Shown piece after piece: positions 36,521 through 44,432 of a DNA stretch of 64,000 nt; position 1 is the first letter of the stretch; the number at the start of each line of letters is the position of its first letter. This DNA is from Lentibacillus sp. CBA3610 (GTDB lineage: Bacteria > Bacillota > Bacilli > Bacillales > Amphibacillaceae): NCBI RefSeq assembly GCF_013373365.1, contig NZ_CP035925.1, forward strand, positions 744,001 to 808,000, given 5' to 3'. The notes beneath the pieces were generated by a model. The model made no database searches. It had not been told where the DNA came from and was given only the letters and a program-made list of their open reading frames with translations. The position numbers were made by a program, and so were the translations under genes.

Positions 36521-36586
36521 GTGCTGTCCTGTTTCAAGGACGTACTCTGCGTTGACTTGTTATATTAAACAAGGGCCGGACAGCAC
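36521..36586 (+). other. candidate structured RNA element
   Basis: A 9-bp outer stem GTGCTGTCC (36521-36529) / GGACAGCAC (36578-36586) encloses two smaller hairpins: TCCT/AGGA around GTTTCA, and CTTGTT/AACAAG around ATATTA. It has a multi-branched form, lies 49 bases after the 28-residue peptide gene, and has no T run directly after it. Confidence 0.4.
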
Positions 36587-36636
36587 GGCTGTCTGACCCT
36601 ATTTTCAAAAGTCAGGAAAGTATATCATTTCAGGGA

Positions 36637-36713
36637 ACATTTTCAATCTTGAAATCGGCTAACCCGCCGATTTCTTCAGGTCTGACTTCCGGCCTCTGAC
36701 TTCTGGAAAGACG
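36637..36713. repeat. hairpin repeat element, copy 1
   Basis: CATTTTCAAT, then a perfect 9-bp hairpin GAAATCGGC-TAACCC-GCCGATTTC (36651-36674), then TCTGACTTCCGGCCTCTGA and GAAAGACG. The same composite element occurs at 41725-41815. Confidence 0.7.
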
Positions 36714-36733
36714 AGGCTGGGCCTGAGTTTTTC

Positions 36734-37258
36734 CTACCTTGTCATAGACCATTCGTTCAATGGGAAAATAATGAATTCCGATTTTCCTGCGATATTTTCT
36801 TCACTAATAAAACCGAGCCCATTTCTGCTGTCTTTACTTAGCTTTCTGTTGTCACCCATTACAAAATAACTGCTTTCCGGTACTTGGATGGGGCCAATTT
36901 CTCCGGTATAGTTTTGTATTGTTTCAGTAATAAATGATTGCTCATATTTTTCTCCGTCAATATATAAGGTCTGGTTCTTGACTGCAATGGTTTCTCCGGG
37001 TAATGCGATAATCCGTTTGACATAATTTTTCTGCGGTCTGTTGATAATGACAATATCACCACGTTCAGGCTCATTGAATAAATATGTAAATTTATTGAAA
37101 AGGACTATTTCACCATTTTCGAGCGTTGGCTCCATGCTTTCCCCCTCAACGACTGATGTGACTAACACGAATGAACGAAGGAAAAAAGCAATAAGAACAG
37201 CAATTAGAATAGTCTTTGCCCAACCCATCCATTCATTTTTCTTTTTCGATTTTCCCAC
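36734..37258 (-). CDS. signal peptidase I (Sip type)
   Basis: 174 residues, membrane-bound enzyme that removes Sec signal peptides. One N-terminal membrane helix (KTILIAVLIAFFLRSFVLV), catalytic Ser41 in EGESMEPTL, catalytic Lys81 in YVKRIIALPGE, and box E GDNRKLSKDSR. Length and single anchor match the prokaryotic-type Sip enzymes of Bacillus (SipS/T/U/V) rather than SipW. Which paralogue it is cannot be told here. Confidence 0.93.
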   Translation of the reverse strand: MGKSKKKNEWMGWAKTILIAVLIAFFLRSFVLVTSVVEGESMEPTLENGEIVLFNKFTYLFNEPERGDIVIINRPQKNYVKRIIALPGETIAVKNQTLYIDGEKYEQSFITETIQNYTGEIGPIQVPESSYFVMGDNRKLSKDSRNGLGFISEENIAGKSEFIIFPLNEWSMTR

Positions 37259-37409
37259 TGATTACATCCTTTCTGGTTGTTTCGCCTTTCTGGCATTTAA
37301 CAGTCATTTATCTTCTGTTTCCATGACCCTGGACCAAATCTCCAGTGGGCTGAATTTCGTAAACCTTGGCCACTGTATTTCACGTTGCAGATCAGGTTCT
37401 TCGTTGTTT

Positions 37410-37757
37410 TTATCTTTCTTGTCTGGCTATTTTTTTAAGCTCTTTTGTCATGGTTTCCCGATAAGTGTCATCTGTATGCAGGTGTACGCCAAGCTCAGAT
37501 GTTTGGGGATACTTTTTGATCCACACAATGTTCCCTGTAGCATCAAAGGAAGTCATGTTTAGCCGAAACGAGAGGGAGATGTTTGTATTTTTCTTCAGGT
37601 CGACAGTGTTTTGACAATAAAGCTTAGCCCCCTGGCGGCTGACATCAAGTACATGTACATCAGCTGTTATTTTCCTGTTCGGCTCTCTTTTTGTTAATTT
37701 TCCAGCAACAGGCTGATTAAATACAAAACGGTAAGATTCATTTCGTTTATAGTACAT
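37410..37757 (-). CDS. PilZ-domain protein, probable c-di-GMP receptor
   Basis: 115 residues beginning MYYKRNESYRF. Hallmarks of PilZ: a basic N-terminal stretch (KREPNRKITADVHVLDVSRQGAKLY), where DVSRQGAKL is the D/N-x-S-x-x-G motif, then a beta barrel ending WIKKYPQTSELGVHLH. ATG 37757 fits the GGGGAG ribosome site; in-frame starts upstream do not. Single-domain PilZ proteins bind c-di-GMP; the GGDEF/EAL protein at 31579 is a candidate source or sink. Confidence 0.8.
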   Translation of the reverse strand: MYYKRNESYRFVFNQPVAGKLTKREPNRKITADVHVLDVSRQGAKLYCQNTVDLKKNTNISLSFRLNMTSFDATGNIVWIKKYPQTSELGVHLHTDDTYRETMTKELKKIARQER

Positions 37758-37874
37758 GCTCATCTCCCCTTTAAAATAAAAGATTTTTTCCAATAATTTC
37801 AATTAAAACTTGTCATTTTTTGTTGAAGTGTGCTAAAGTTAAGTAAGCTGTAAAAGGAGGCTATTAAAAACATA

Positions 37875-38054
37875 ATGTGTGCTACAGACAAGCTTTTGGA
37901 ACGTATTGAATTTTTGCGGAATAAAATGACTGATATTGCTTTAAAAAAAGGTTTCACAAGTACGGAAGCTATTACCACCAGTCAGGAATTAGATAAATTG
38001 TTAAACCTTTATGAATCTATGAAGCAAACGAAAAGCCGGAAGAAAGTGGAATAA
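37875..38054 (+). CDS. Spo0E-like aspartyl-phosphate phosphatase
   Basis: 59 residues: MCATDKLLERIEFLRNKMTD... with the family signature SQELDKLLNLY. Spo0E-like peptides remove phosphate from Spo0A~P and delay sporulation. The two-helix hairpin fits the whole length. AAAGGAGGCT lies upstream. Divergent from the PilZ gene, with a weak terminator downstream. Confidence 0.9.
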   Translation: MCATDKLLERIEFLRNKMTDIALKKGFTSTEAITTSQELDKLLNLYESMKQTKSRKKVE

Positions 38055-38086
38055 ACGGCGGCTGGATTATTTCCCCCCTCTTCTTT

Positions 38087-38117
38087 AAAATGTCTTAAGC
38101 TAATCAGGACATGTTTT
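38087..38117 (+). terminator. terminator after the Spo0E-like gene
   Basis: AAAATGTC (38087-38094) pairs with GACAT-G-TTTT (38108-38117) with one bulge. Confidence 0.5.
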
Positions 38118-38334
38118 AATGTGTTCGTATTATATGCGTTGGACAAATATCTATAGTCTTCTCCTATTTTAAAAAAGCGAATTTCCCGGTAATCGTTTCA
38201 ACTTTGCTCCTCAGCTTCATGTCTATTCCAAATCGTCACGAACAAAACGCCATTATGGCAATTGTCTAATTCCTATCTTCATTATAAATTGTATCTTGGA
38301 TAAAATCTCCCAAAAGTAAAATGTTATAAAATGT

Positions 38335-38375
38335 TCAAATAATTTTGATTTAAACTGTGTAAAATAGGGTATAAT
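38335..38375 (+). promoter_or_regulatory. promoter of the fbpB-like gene with AT-rich palindrome
   Basis: TATAAT at 38370-38375 with TTGATT at 38345-38350 (19-base spacer). The inverted repeat TCAAA-TAAT-TTTGA (38335-38348) overlaps the -35 box. Fur operators are AT-rich palindromes in this position, and the product family is Fur-regulated, but the match to the Fur consensus is only partial. Confidence 0.45.
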
Positions 38376-38407
38376 AGAATTAACACCAGTAAAGGAGTGT
38401 ACAAAAT

Positions 38408-38560
38408 ATGCGTCCAAGATACCAAAGCTTTGAAGATCTGGTTAATCAAAATAAGCAAGAGCTGTGGGAAGACGAATATAAAATAAAACAGATTGAACAA
38501 CGTCTTGATAAAAAAGTAACCAGTCAGAAATCCGATAAAATGGATCAATTACAATCATAA
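38408..38560 (+). CDS. FbpB-family small basic protein
   Basis: 50 residues: MRPRYQSFEDLVNQNKQELW... The (R)xRYxSFEDLVxxNKxELL pattern is that of FbpB, the Fur-regulated small protein that assists the FsrA small RNA in iron-sparing control in B. subtilis. AAAGGAGTG is well placed. Here it lies next to the iron-sulfur repair protein gene, with a shared bidirectional terminator between. Confidence 0.8.
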   Translation: MRPRYQSFEDLVNQNKQELWEDEYKIKQIEQRLDKKVTSQKSDKMDQLQS

Positions 38561-38604
38561 TCCTATGATATCATAAAGATACGGTCTGAACCATTCAGAT
38601 TAAA

Positions 38605-38638
38605 AACAAAGCGAGGGAGCATTCCGGAATGCTCCCTC
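38605..38638. terminator. bidirectional terminator, perfect palindrome
   Basis: GAGGGAGCATTCC and GGAATGCTCCCTC (38613-38638) form uninterrupted 13-bp arms; the T-rich tail is on the minus strand. It separates the convergent fbpB-like and ric genes. Confidence 0.8.
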
Positions 38639-38723
38639 ATTCTCGTTATCACCTGAGTAATGGCACTCACATATCCGCTTCTGTTCAGGCTGAAATTTAA
38701 GAAGGGAATGATGCTTCATTGGT

Positions 38724-39419
38724 TTACTTAAGGCGTTTGAACAGTACATGGTTTTCAAGGTGAATATGCTGGAATGTATCACTTTCCAATTCTGCCAGCC
38801 GTGCATAGGTGATGCGATAGGAATTACAGGCATCACGCGGTGGCTGAAATCCATTCGTGATATCCCGCATGCGTTTCAATAAGTCACCGGAAGCATCATG
38901 ATCATCTTCCAGTCCGCCATTTGCCTCCCTGATCCGCTCAAGAAGTCCCTCACTCGGATTTTGTTCATATTCCTGAATCAATGGGAAAACTTCTTCCTCC
39001 TCATTCACTGTATGTTCTTCCATATCAACTTTAAAGTCATTATATAAACGGTGCAGCTCTTTTAAATGCGGGTGATTTCCACCATGCACACGGAAAATTT
39101 TTGATACAAATTTTCCTAAAGCAGGCAGTTCTTCATTTAAATAGGCATGGTGTTGATGGACAATATGATCCATGACGTCGGTCAATGGTTTAGCGTCCCA
39201 GTCAACCACTTCATGATCTTCCTTTTGCCAATTTTGGTAGGTTTGATTGAGCTCTGTCATGACTGAAGCTTCATCTATGTTTCGTTCCTTGAATACATCT
39301 CTAAGCGGCCGATCCCCTCCACAGCAAAAATCGATACGCCGCTTTTTGAATAAATCACTCGCTTTCGGAAAAACCTTCACAATGTCAGCAGGTGTATGTT
39401 CGGCAGTAAATTGGGTCAT
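38724..39419 (-). CDS. iron-sulfur cluster repair di-iron protein (RIC/ScdA/YtfE)
   Basis: 231 residues. N-terminal DUF542 with the IDFCCGGDRPL cysteines, then a hemerythrin-like four-helix domain supplying His/Glu ligands (HHAYLNEELPAL, HGGNHPHLKELH, MEEHTVNEEEEVFPLI, LEDDHDASGDLL, HIHLENHVLFKRL). The family mends clusters damaged by nitric oxide or oxidants. AGGAGG precedes the ATG. Next to the FbpB-like gene, giving an iron-homeostasis pair in convergent orientation. Confidence 0.92.
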   Translation of the reverse strand: MTQFTAEHTPADIVKVFPKASDLFKKRRIDFCCGGDRPLRDVFKERNIDEASVMTELNQTYQNWQKEDHEVVDWDAKPLTDVMDHIVHQHHAYLNEELPALGKFVSKIFRVHGGNHPHLKELHRLYNDFKVDMEEHTVNEEEEVFPLIQEYEQNPSEGLLERIREANGGLEDDHDASGDLLKRMRDITNGFQPPRDACNSYRITYARLAELESDTFQHIHLENHVLFKRLK

Positions 39420-39493
39420 AAATGTTACCTCCTATTATTGAACTTACCCCGATCATAATGGGTTTTGATCCGATATGTCGTGATGAATATCAC

Positions 39494-40393
39494 TTATTCA
39501 GGAATTGTCCCTCTTGCTTTTGAACGCGAGCTTAATTGGATGATGATGACTGCCCCTATAATGCATGCCATCCCCAACATTTGGATTTCGGAAAATGCCT
39601 CCTGAAAAATAAAAACGCCGACCAACATAGCGACAATCGGTTCGACTGTCGTCAGGATGGAAGCCTTGGATGCCTCTGTTTGATTGAGTCCGTATGTATA
39701 AATGATATAGGCGAATGCCGTTGGAAGAAAACCCAATCCAATTGCATAAAATAAAACAGCCGGTTCTGCAAGCAGTGATAATTTTTCCTGGTAAGGGAAA
39801 AACGGGAGCAGTGCCACAGCGGCTACGATAAATGTATAGGCCGTAATGCTGATGCTGGTGTATTTGTTTAAAGCGAACTTGCTGAAAATACTGTAAAGGG
39901 CATATCCAAAACCTGACCCCAACCCGAATAAAATACTTGTCAGCTGAAAAGTGTTGAGATCCAGAGGAATCAAGCCAACAACGAGGGCACATCCAATCAA
40001 GGTAATGATTAATGCGGTTATTTTTGGTTTTGTTAATGGTTCCTGAAAAAAGATAAATGATAATACAGTTACAAATGCCGGTCCAGTGTAAAGCAGGGCA
40101 GTGGCTGCAGGAATTGTTGATAAATCAATGGCGGTAAACATGCAAAAATTGAAGAAAACAATACTGAAGACACCGGTTCCGATGAAATATTTGAGATCGG
40201 TCATGGCATTCAGCTTCAATGTTTTTGGTGAAGATATGAATAGAAAAAGGATAATTAAAATGGCTGCGGAGGACACACGAAGCGTCACCACTTCCATAGG
40301 TGTGAAACCATAAGCATACAAATTTTTGACATACCAGCCAATGGTCCCCCAAAGTGAAGCCCCCAGAATAATGAAAAAAAATGCTCTGTTCAA
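39494..40393 (-). CDS. EamA/DMT-family transporter
   Basis: 299 residues with ten membrane segments in two homologous EamA halves (FFFIILGASLWGTIGWYVKNLYAYGF...; SILFGLGSGFGYALYSIFSKFALNKY...). Drug/metabolite-transporter superfamily; the substrate cannot be told. Start TTG 40393 fits GGAGG seven bases upstream; the upstream ATG would place the ribosome site inside the gene. Monocistronic. Confidence 0.85.
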   Translation of the reverse strand: MNRAFFFIILGASLWGTIGWYVKNLYAYGFTPMEVVTLRVSSAAILIILFLFISSPKTLKLNAMTDLKYFIGTGVFSIVFFNFCMFTAIDLSTIPAATALLYTGPAFVTVLSFIFFQEPLTKPKITALIITLIGCALVVGLIPLDLNTFQLTSILFGLGSGFGYALYSIFSKFALNKYTSISITAYTFIVAAVALLPFFPYQEKLSLLAEPAVLFYAIGLGFLPTAFAYIIYTYGLNQTEASKASILTTVEPIVAMLVGVFIFQEAFSEIQMLGMACIIGAVIIIQLSSRSKARGTIPE

Positions 40394-40507
40394 GACAATA
40401 CCTCCCCCAAAAATCATACAATACGGTTATTATATCAAAGAGTTGATACGTATAATATAGAATTGTTCGGTTTATATTGAATAATAGGATAATTTAAGAA
40501 GGTGTTG

Positions 40508-40849
40508 ATGAAGGTGTTTGATTGGTATGGTTTGATTGAATCATTGTCATTGTGGTGGGAGCAAATTGATTATTCTTATATGTTAATTTTTATAGGAATT
40601 ACTGTTGCGTATATCGCGATACGTCCGTTTATCAACTGGATTGTATCATCAAAGTCGGTTAAGTTACTAAATTATGTTATGGTCAGTCTGCTTTTCCTCG
40701 TATTCTTTTTAGGGGGGATGATCCTGACAACCATGTTCCGGTTATCCTTACTTGAGGTTACATTACACAGTCTCGCGGCTTTTGGCGGCTGTCTGATCAT
40801 TGTTCATGGCCTGCAGTGGTTCCTGGTGCGCAAAAAAAAGCGCGTATAG
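40508..40849 (+). CDS. small membrane protein, three TM segments
   Basis: 113 residues; hydrophobic stretches at about 20-40, 55-75 and 82-105, and a basic end (VRKKKRV). I do not recognise the family. ATG 40508 follows AAGGTG. A hairpin overlaps its stop codon. Confidence 0.6.
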   Translation: MKVFDWYGLIESLSLWWEQIDYSYMLIFIGITVAYIAIRPFINWIVSSKSVKLLNYVMVSLLFLVFFLGGMILTTMFRLSLLEVTLHSLAAFGGCLIIVHGLQWFLVRKKKRV

Positions 40850-40860
40850 TGACTACGCGC
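40839..40860. terminator. hairpin at the convergent gene ends
   Basis: GCGCGTA and TACGCGC pair across a 7-base loop and include the stop codon of the + strand gene. On the minus strand it is followed by T-rich sequence. Confidence 0.6.
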
Positions 40861-40887
40861 AGCATGCAGGGGGAGGACCGCCCCATT

Positions 40888-41106
40888 TCATTGCCCATCG
40901 GTTATCCCGAGTTCTGTTTGCATTTGTTCTAACCATTCAAATATTGCTTTGTACTGTTCAAATGGCATCGGGTAATTGGAAGGAGCCAGCGAGGCAGCTT
41001 TTTCCTGCTCATCTGGTGACAGCGCTTCGTAAGCATCTTTTAATGTGTGTACCTGTCCAGCGTATTTGTTGAGCTCATATAAAAAATTCTCCATCTCAAT
41101 GGTCAT
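40888..41106 (-). CDS. small hypothetical protein, helical
   Basis: 72 residues from MTIEMENFLYELNKYAG to LGITDGQ. Amphipathic helices and a conserved-looking LSPDEQEKAASLAPSNYPMPFEQY segment. ATG 41106 has a textbook AGGAGG upstream; the longer frame to 41223 does not. Function unknown. Confidence 0.65.
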   Translation of the reverse strand: MTIEMENFLYELNKYAGQVHTLKDAYEALSPDEQEKAASLAPSNYPMPFEQYKAIFEWLEQMQTELGITDGQ

Positions 41107-41186
41107 ATGCGGTGCCTCCTTTTTTATTATTCTATTACCCTTTATGATACCGTCAGTAAACCAGGAAATCCCATTGGGGCAACAGA

Positions 41187-41667
41187 TTAACGTGATCCCC
41201 GTTTTGGTCTGGTGGGAGGCCACTCCATTTTTCCCAGTGAGGAAGGTGTGAAATAAGATGATCTGTACTTCTTTCTTGGCGGCGTCTTCTGTTGTTTTTG
41301 CGTGGGCTGCCAGTTTATGTGACGATAGACTAATCTTTTGGCCTGTGAAAGTGACATCTTTGTTGGAGGATTCCGGTAGTTTTGATCCAGTTCACCTAAA
41401 TGCTCAAGTTCTTTGAAGTCATTTTTCGTTGGAGGTATATGAAAAAAATACTTGTCCACTTTGACTAAAAGGGTGGAGTGCTGATTACTGAATTTGGGGT
41501 GGTTTGAGAAGTGCAAACCAATTTTTTCGGCACGTTTTTCTTTTAACAAGCGATTAATGATTCTTTTAATTCATAAAGGTGTTTTGGGTTTCGAGCTGTT
41601 TGGCGTGACGATTTATTGGTAAAAGTGCTCTGGCCAGTTCGTCAGTGGAATCGATCTTTTCACTCAT
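41187..41667 (-). pseudogene. YkyB-like protein, two frameshifts
   Basis: The intact C-terminal part (RAEKIGLHFSNHPKFSNQHSTLL, YFFHIPPTKNDFKELEHLG, YRNPPTKMSLSQAKRLV) is a close match in pattern to B. subtilis YkyB, of unknown function. The N-terminus MSEKIDSTDELARALLPINRHAK is found upstream (ATG 41665-41667), then frame changes near 41590 and 41555 break it before KHLYELKESLI and LLKEKRAEK. About 160 codons in total agrees with the family. It marks the left edge of a stretch syntenic with the B. subtilis yku region. Confidence 0.8.
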
Positions 41668-41724
41668 GCAATGAACGCCCCTTTCTAAAAAGTGTTTTGT
41701 TATGAGGGAAGAAATTTCGGATGA

Positions 41725-41815
41725 CGTTTTCAATTCGGAAATCGGCTAACCCGCCGATTTCTGCCAATCCGACCTCCGGCATCTGAAAAGACGCTTCAGC
41801 GTTTTTTCTTTAGAT
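41725..41815. repeat. hairpin repeat element, copy 2
   Basis: CGTTTTCAATT, then GGAAATCGGC-TAACCC-GCCGATTTC, TCCGACCTCCGGCATCTGA and AAAGACG, the same order as the copy at 36637. This copy is followed by GCTTCAGCGTTTTTTC, which gives it a terminator-like end. Confidence 0.7.
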
Positions 41816-41857
41816 GTTGCTCACTTCTATCGTACCGTATAGCCCGTCCTATTTCAA

Positions 41858-41886
41858 TCAAAAAAAAGAGCGGGGCAAGCCCACTC
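41858..41886 (-). terminator. terminator of the sco gene
   Basis: GAGTGGGC and GCCCCGCTC arms on the minus strand, followed by T8. Confidence 0.8.
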
Positions 41887-41893
41887 AGACGCC

Positions 41894-42472
41894 TTATATC
41901 ATTTCCTGAATATCTTTAACGATCTTTTCCATGTTGGAACCATCACGTCCATCATAGTTTTTGATAGCATTTCCTTCCGGCGTAACGATGAAAAAGCTTG
42001 TTCCGTGCATTATCTGGTCTGAATCAGGAAGTTCCTCAACAGCAGATTTAAAAGATTTGATTGAGAATTCCTTGATTGTTTCAAAATCATAACCCGTGAG
42101 TAAGTCCCAATTTTCAAATGTTCCGCCGCGGGCTTCAGCATATGCTTTCAATGTTTCCGGTTTATCACGTTCCGGATCCACACTGAATGATACAAGCTGA
42201 ACCTCATCTTCAAGACCGGCTTCTTTTAATTGATCCTGCAGAGTAGACATATTAGCAGTCATTGGCGGACAGACAGTGGTGCAATTGGTGAAAATAAAAT
42301 CAGCAACCCAGAACTTACCATCCAAGTCACTTTTACTTACTTCTTCCCCGTCCTGATTCGTAAATTCAAAGTCCTGAACTTCATATGAAAAATCACCATC
42401 ATATTGGTCACCGCAAGCAGATAAAAACACCACAAATAATAATAACGGAATAAACCATATATACCTTGCCAT
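41894..42472 (-). CDS. Sco1/SenC-family copper chaperone lipoprotein
   Basis: 192 residues. Lipobox FLSAC places lipid on Cys20. Thioredoxin-like fold with the copper site Cys64-x3-Cys68 (FTNCTTVCPPM) and His156 (MHGTSFF). Delivers copper to or reduces the CuA site of cytochrome oxidase on the outer face of the membrane. Single gene with its own terminator. AGGAGG lies upstream. Confidence 0.92.
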   Translation of the reverse strand: MARYIWFIPLLLFVVFLSACGDQYDGDFSYEVQDFEFTNQDGEEVSKSDLDGKFWVADFIFTNCTTVCPPMTANMSTLQDQLKEAGLEDEVQLVSFSVDPERDKPETLKAYAEARGGTFENWDLLTGYDFETIKEFSIKSFKSAVEELPDSDQIMHGTSFFIVTPEGNAIKNYDGRDGSNMEKIVKDIQEMI

Positions 42473-42573
42473 TGTTTACCTCCTAGTTATACTTATTATC
42501 GAGTGTAGCATGTTTCTTTTTAAAAAACTATGAACAAACTGTTACGAAATTAGGCGGTACAGCGATTCTGAAC

Positions 42574-43431
42574 TCACTCTGCATCTCTGTTCAATGTATA
42601 GACGTGAATTTCCGGCTGGCAAAGAAACCTGTATGGAAGGCGTGTTGTTCCGATACCCTGGTTGACATAGAGCGTCAGCTTGCCGTTTTGAAATTCGTGT
42701 TTACCCTGGACATAATTTTGTGCATAAAGTGGTGTATACAGATGTCCGATAAAAGGGAGACGTACCTGGCCGCCATGACTGTGCCCGGAAAGTTGAACAT
42801 CAACGGGAAAATGGACGGTGTTATCCGCATAGTCAGGTTCATGCGCAAGTAAAAGTGTATACAAGTCGGGATCTGCATTGGTTAAGGTGCTTTCAAGGTC
42901 CGGTCTGCCCAGCATGACATCATCAATCCCTGCCAGGACAATTTGTTGGTTATCAATCTCAATTTCAACGTGTTCATTTTGCAGGAGATTAAAGCCTGCC
43001 TTTTCCATAACATTTTGCACGATATCCGTCCCATAACCGCCATGGTCATGGTTTCCGTAAATCCAGTATTTTCCGTAGTCTGATTGAAGTTTCTGAAGGA
43101 TTTGGATTAGATTATTATCCCAGTGATATGTGTGTGGCTCATCGACAAGATCTCCGGTAAACAGAATCAAATCCGGATTTTGCTCATTTATGGTATCAAT
43201 GAGATCGGATAATTGTTCGAGTGAGTAATGATGGCCTATATGCGTATCGGAAAACTGTAGGATTTTAAAATCGTTGAATGCTTTTGGTATTTTATCTGAC
43301 GTTAACTGTTCATGTTTAATATCAAGCATATTGGGTTCTATTTCCCGCGCATAGTAGTAAGTACCGCCGCCAAGACCAATAAGAGCAAGCAAACTGCCAA
43401 TCGATCGTTTTAAAAACGTCCGTCTATTCAT
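42574..43431 (-). CDS. ykuE: YkuE-like Tat-exported metallophosphoesterase
   Basis: 285 residues. Twin-arginine signal MNRRTFLKRSIGSLLALIGLGGG, then calcineurin-type metal motifs DTHIGHH, GDLVDEP, GNHDHGG, and HSHGGQVRLP near the C-terminus. B. subtilis YkuE is a known TatAyCy substrate of the cell wall, and the gene lies next to ykuF there as here. The physiological substrate is unknown. Confidence 0.92.
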   Translation of the reverse strand: MNRRTFLKRSIGSLLALIGLGGGTYYYAREIEPNMLDIKHEQLTSDKIPKAFNDFKILQFSDTHIGHHYSLEQLSDLIDTINEQNPDLILFTGDLVDEPHTYHWDNNLIQILQKLQSDYGKYWIYGNHDHGGYGTDIVQNVMEKAGFNLLQNEHVEIEIDNQQIVLAGIDDVMLGRPDLESTLTNADPDLYTLLLAHEPDYADNTVHFPVDVQLSGHSHGGQVRLPFIGHLYTPLYAQNYVQGKHEFQNGKLTLYVNQGIGTTRLPYRFLCQPEIHVYTLNRDAE

Positions 43432-43553
43432 ATATGTCTACCTCTCCGAATTGTTGGACTTTATTCTTTTATCATACCTCATTTTTAAATCAAACGAAAT
43501 ATCATACCAATGAAATGGTCAGTCTATTACTTAGGAAATAAACTGTTAACATT

Positions 43554-43582
43554 TTGACTTTTTTGTCATGAAAAATTATGAT
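43554..43582 (+). promoter_or_regulatory. sigma-A promoter of the ykuF-like gene
   Basis: TTGACT (43554-43559), a 17-base spacer, TATGAT (43577-43582). The ATG follows 35 bases later behind TAGGGGG. Confidence 0.65.
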
Positions 43583-43616
43583 AGTAGATAGAGCTGGAAA
43601 AGACTAGGGGGATATT

Positions 43617-44384
43617 ATGAAAGATGAAACTGTCATTGTAACCGGTTCCTCAAGTGGTATGGGCAAATATATGGCGGCAAAATTTGCCGATGAAGGCGCC
43701 GATGTTGTCATAACAGGCCGGGATATGGAAAGGCTTCAGGCAACAAAGGAAGAACTGATGAAAACGGCCAGTGGAAGTGTCTATACGATTTCAATGGATG
43801 TCCGCAAACAGGATGATGTTAAGCGGATGGTTACGGAAACGGTTGATCAATTTGGGAAAATTGATTACCTGGTCAATAACGCTGCCGGTAATTTTATCGC
43901 GCCTGCTGAAGATTTGTCTGTTAATGGATGGAATGCTGTCATTGATATTGTATTGAATGGAACATTTTATTGCACCCGTGAAGTAGGTAAATATTGGATA
44001 GACAAAGGAATAAATGGATCTATTCTTAACATGGTTGCTACATATGCGTGGAATGCGGGAGCTGGTGTGGCACATTCATCTGCAGCAAAAGCAGGCGTAC
44101 TTAATTTGACACGAACGCTGGCTGTGGAATGGGGCACCAAGTACGGCATTCGGGTTAATGCCATCGCACCCGGTCCAATTGAACGAACTGGTGGAGCAGG
44201 TAAATTATTCCAATCAGAGGAGGCTGCCAAGCGCACCATTAATTCTGTCCCATTGAAGCGATTGGGTAAACCGGAAGAAATTGCAGAACTCGCACATTTT
44301 CTGTTATCTGAAAAAGCGGCATATATTAATGGAGAGGTCGTGACAATGGATGGCGGACAATGGCTTAACGCATACCCGTTCTAG
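43617..44384 (+). CDS. fadH: 2,4-dienoyl-CoA reductase-like SDR (FadH/YkuF)
   Basis: 255 residues, short-chain dehydrogenase. Nucleotide loop TGSSSGMGKYMA, NNAAG motif (LVNNAAGNFIAPAEDLS), then the Tyr-less dienoyl-CoA-type active region with SAAKAGVLNLTRTLAVEWG (catalytic Lys), and APGPIERTGGAGKL. Order beside ykuE matches B. subtilis ykuF, which acts in breakdown of unsaturated fatty acids using NADPH. Confidence 0.88.
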   Translation: MKDETVIVTGSSSGMGKYMAAKFADEGADVVITGRDMERLQATKEELMKTASGSVYTISMDVRKQDDVKRMVTETVDQFGKIDYLVNNAAGNFIAPAEDLSVNGWNAVIDIVLNGTFYCTREVGKYWIDKGINGSILNMVATYAWNAGAGVAHSSAAKAGVLNLTRTLAVEWGTKYGIRVNAIAPGPIERTGGAGKLFQSEEAAKRTINSVPLKRLGKPEEIAELAHFLLSEKAAYINGEVVTMDGGQWLNAYPF

Positions 44385-44432
44385 TCGCAATCAGCGGAGA
44401 AAATCGTTCCGCTGAATGAAGTTTCGCTTTAC

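Larger units (their letters stand above)
38055..38407. other. intergenic stretch without a recognised gene
   Basis: Holds the Spo0E-gene terminator at 38087 and the promoter region of the next gene at 38335. I see no other gene or repeat in it. Confidence 0.6.

Noticed and set aside
38600-38854. 84-residue minus-strand open frame
   Set aside because: Overlaps the end of the iron-sulfur repair gene in another frame and spans its terminator.
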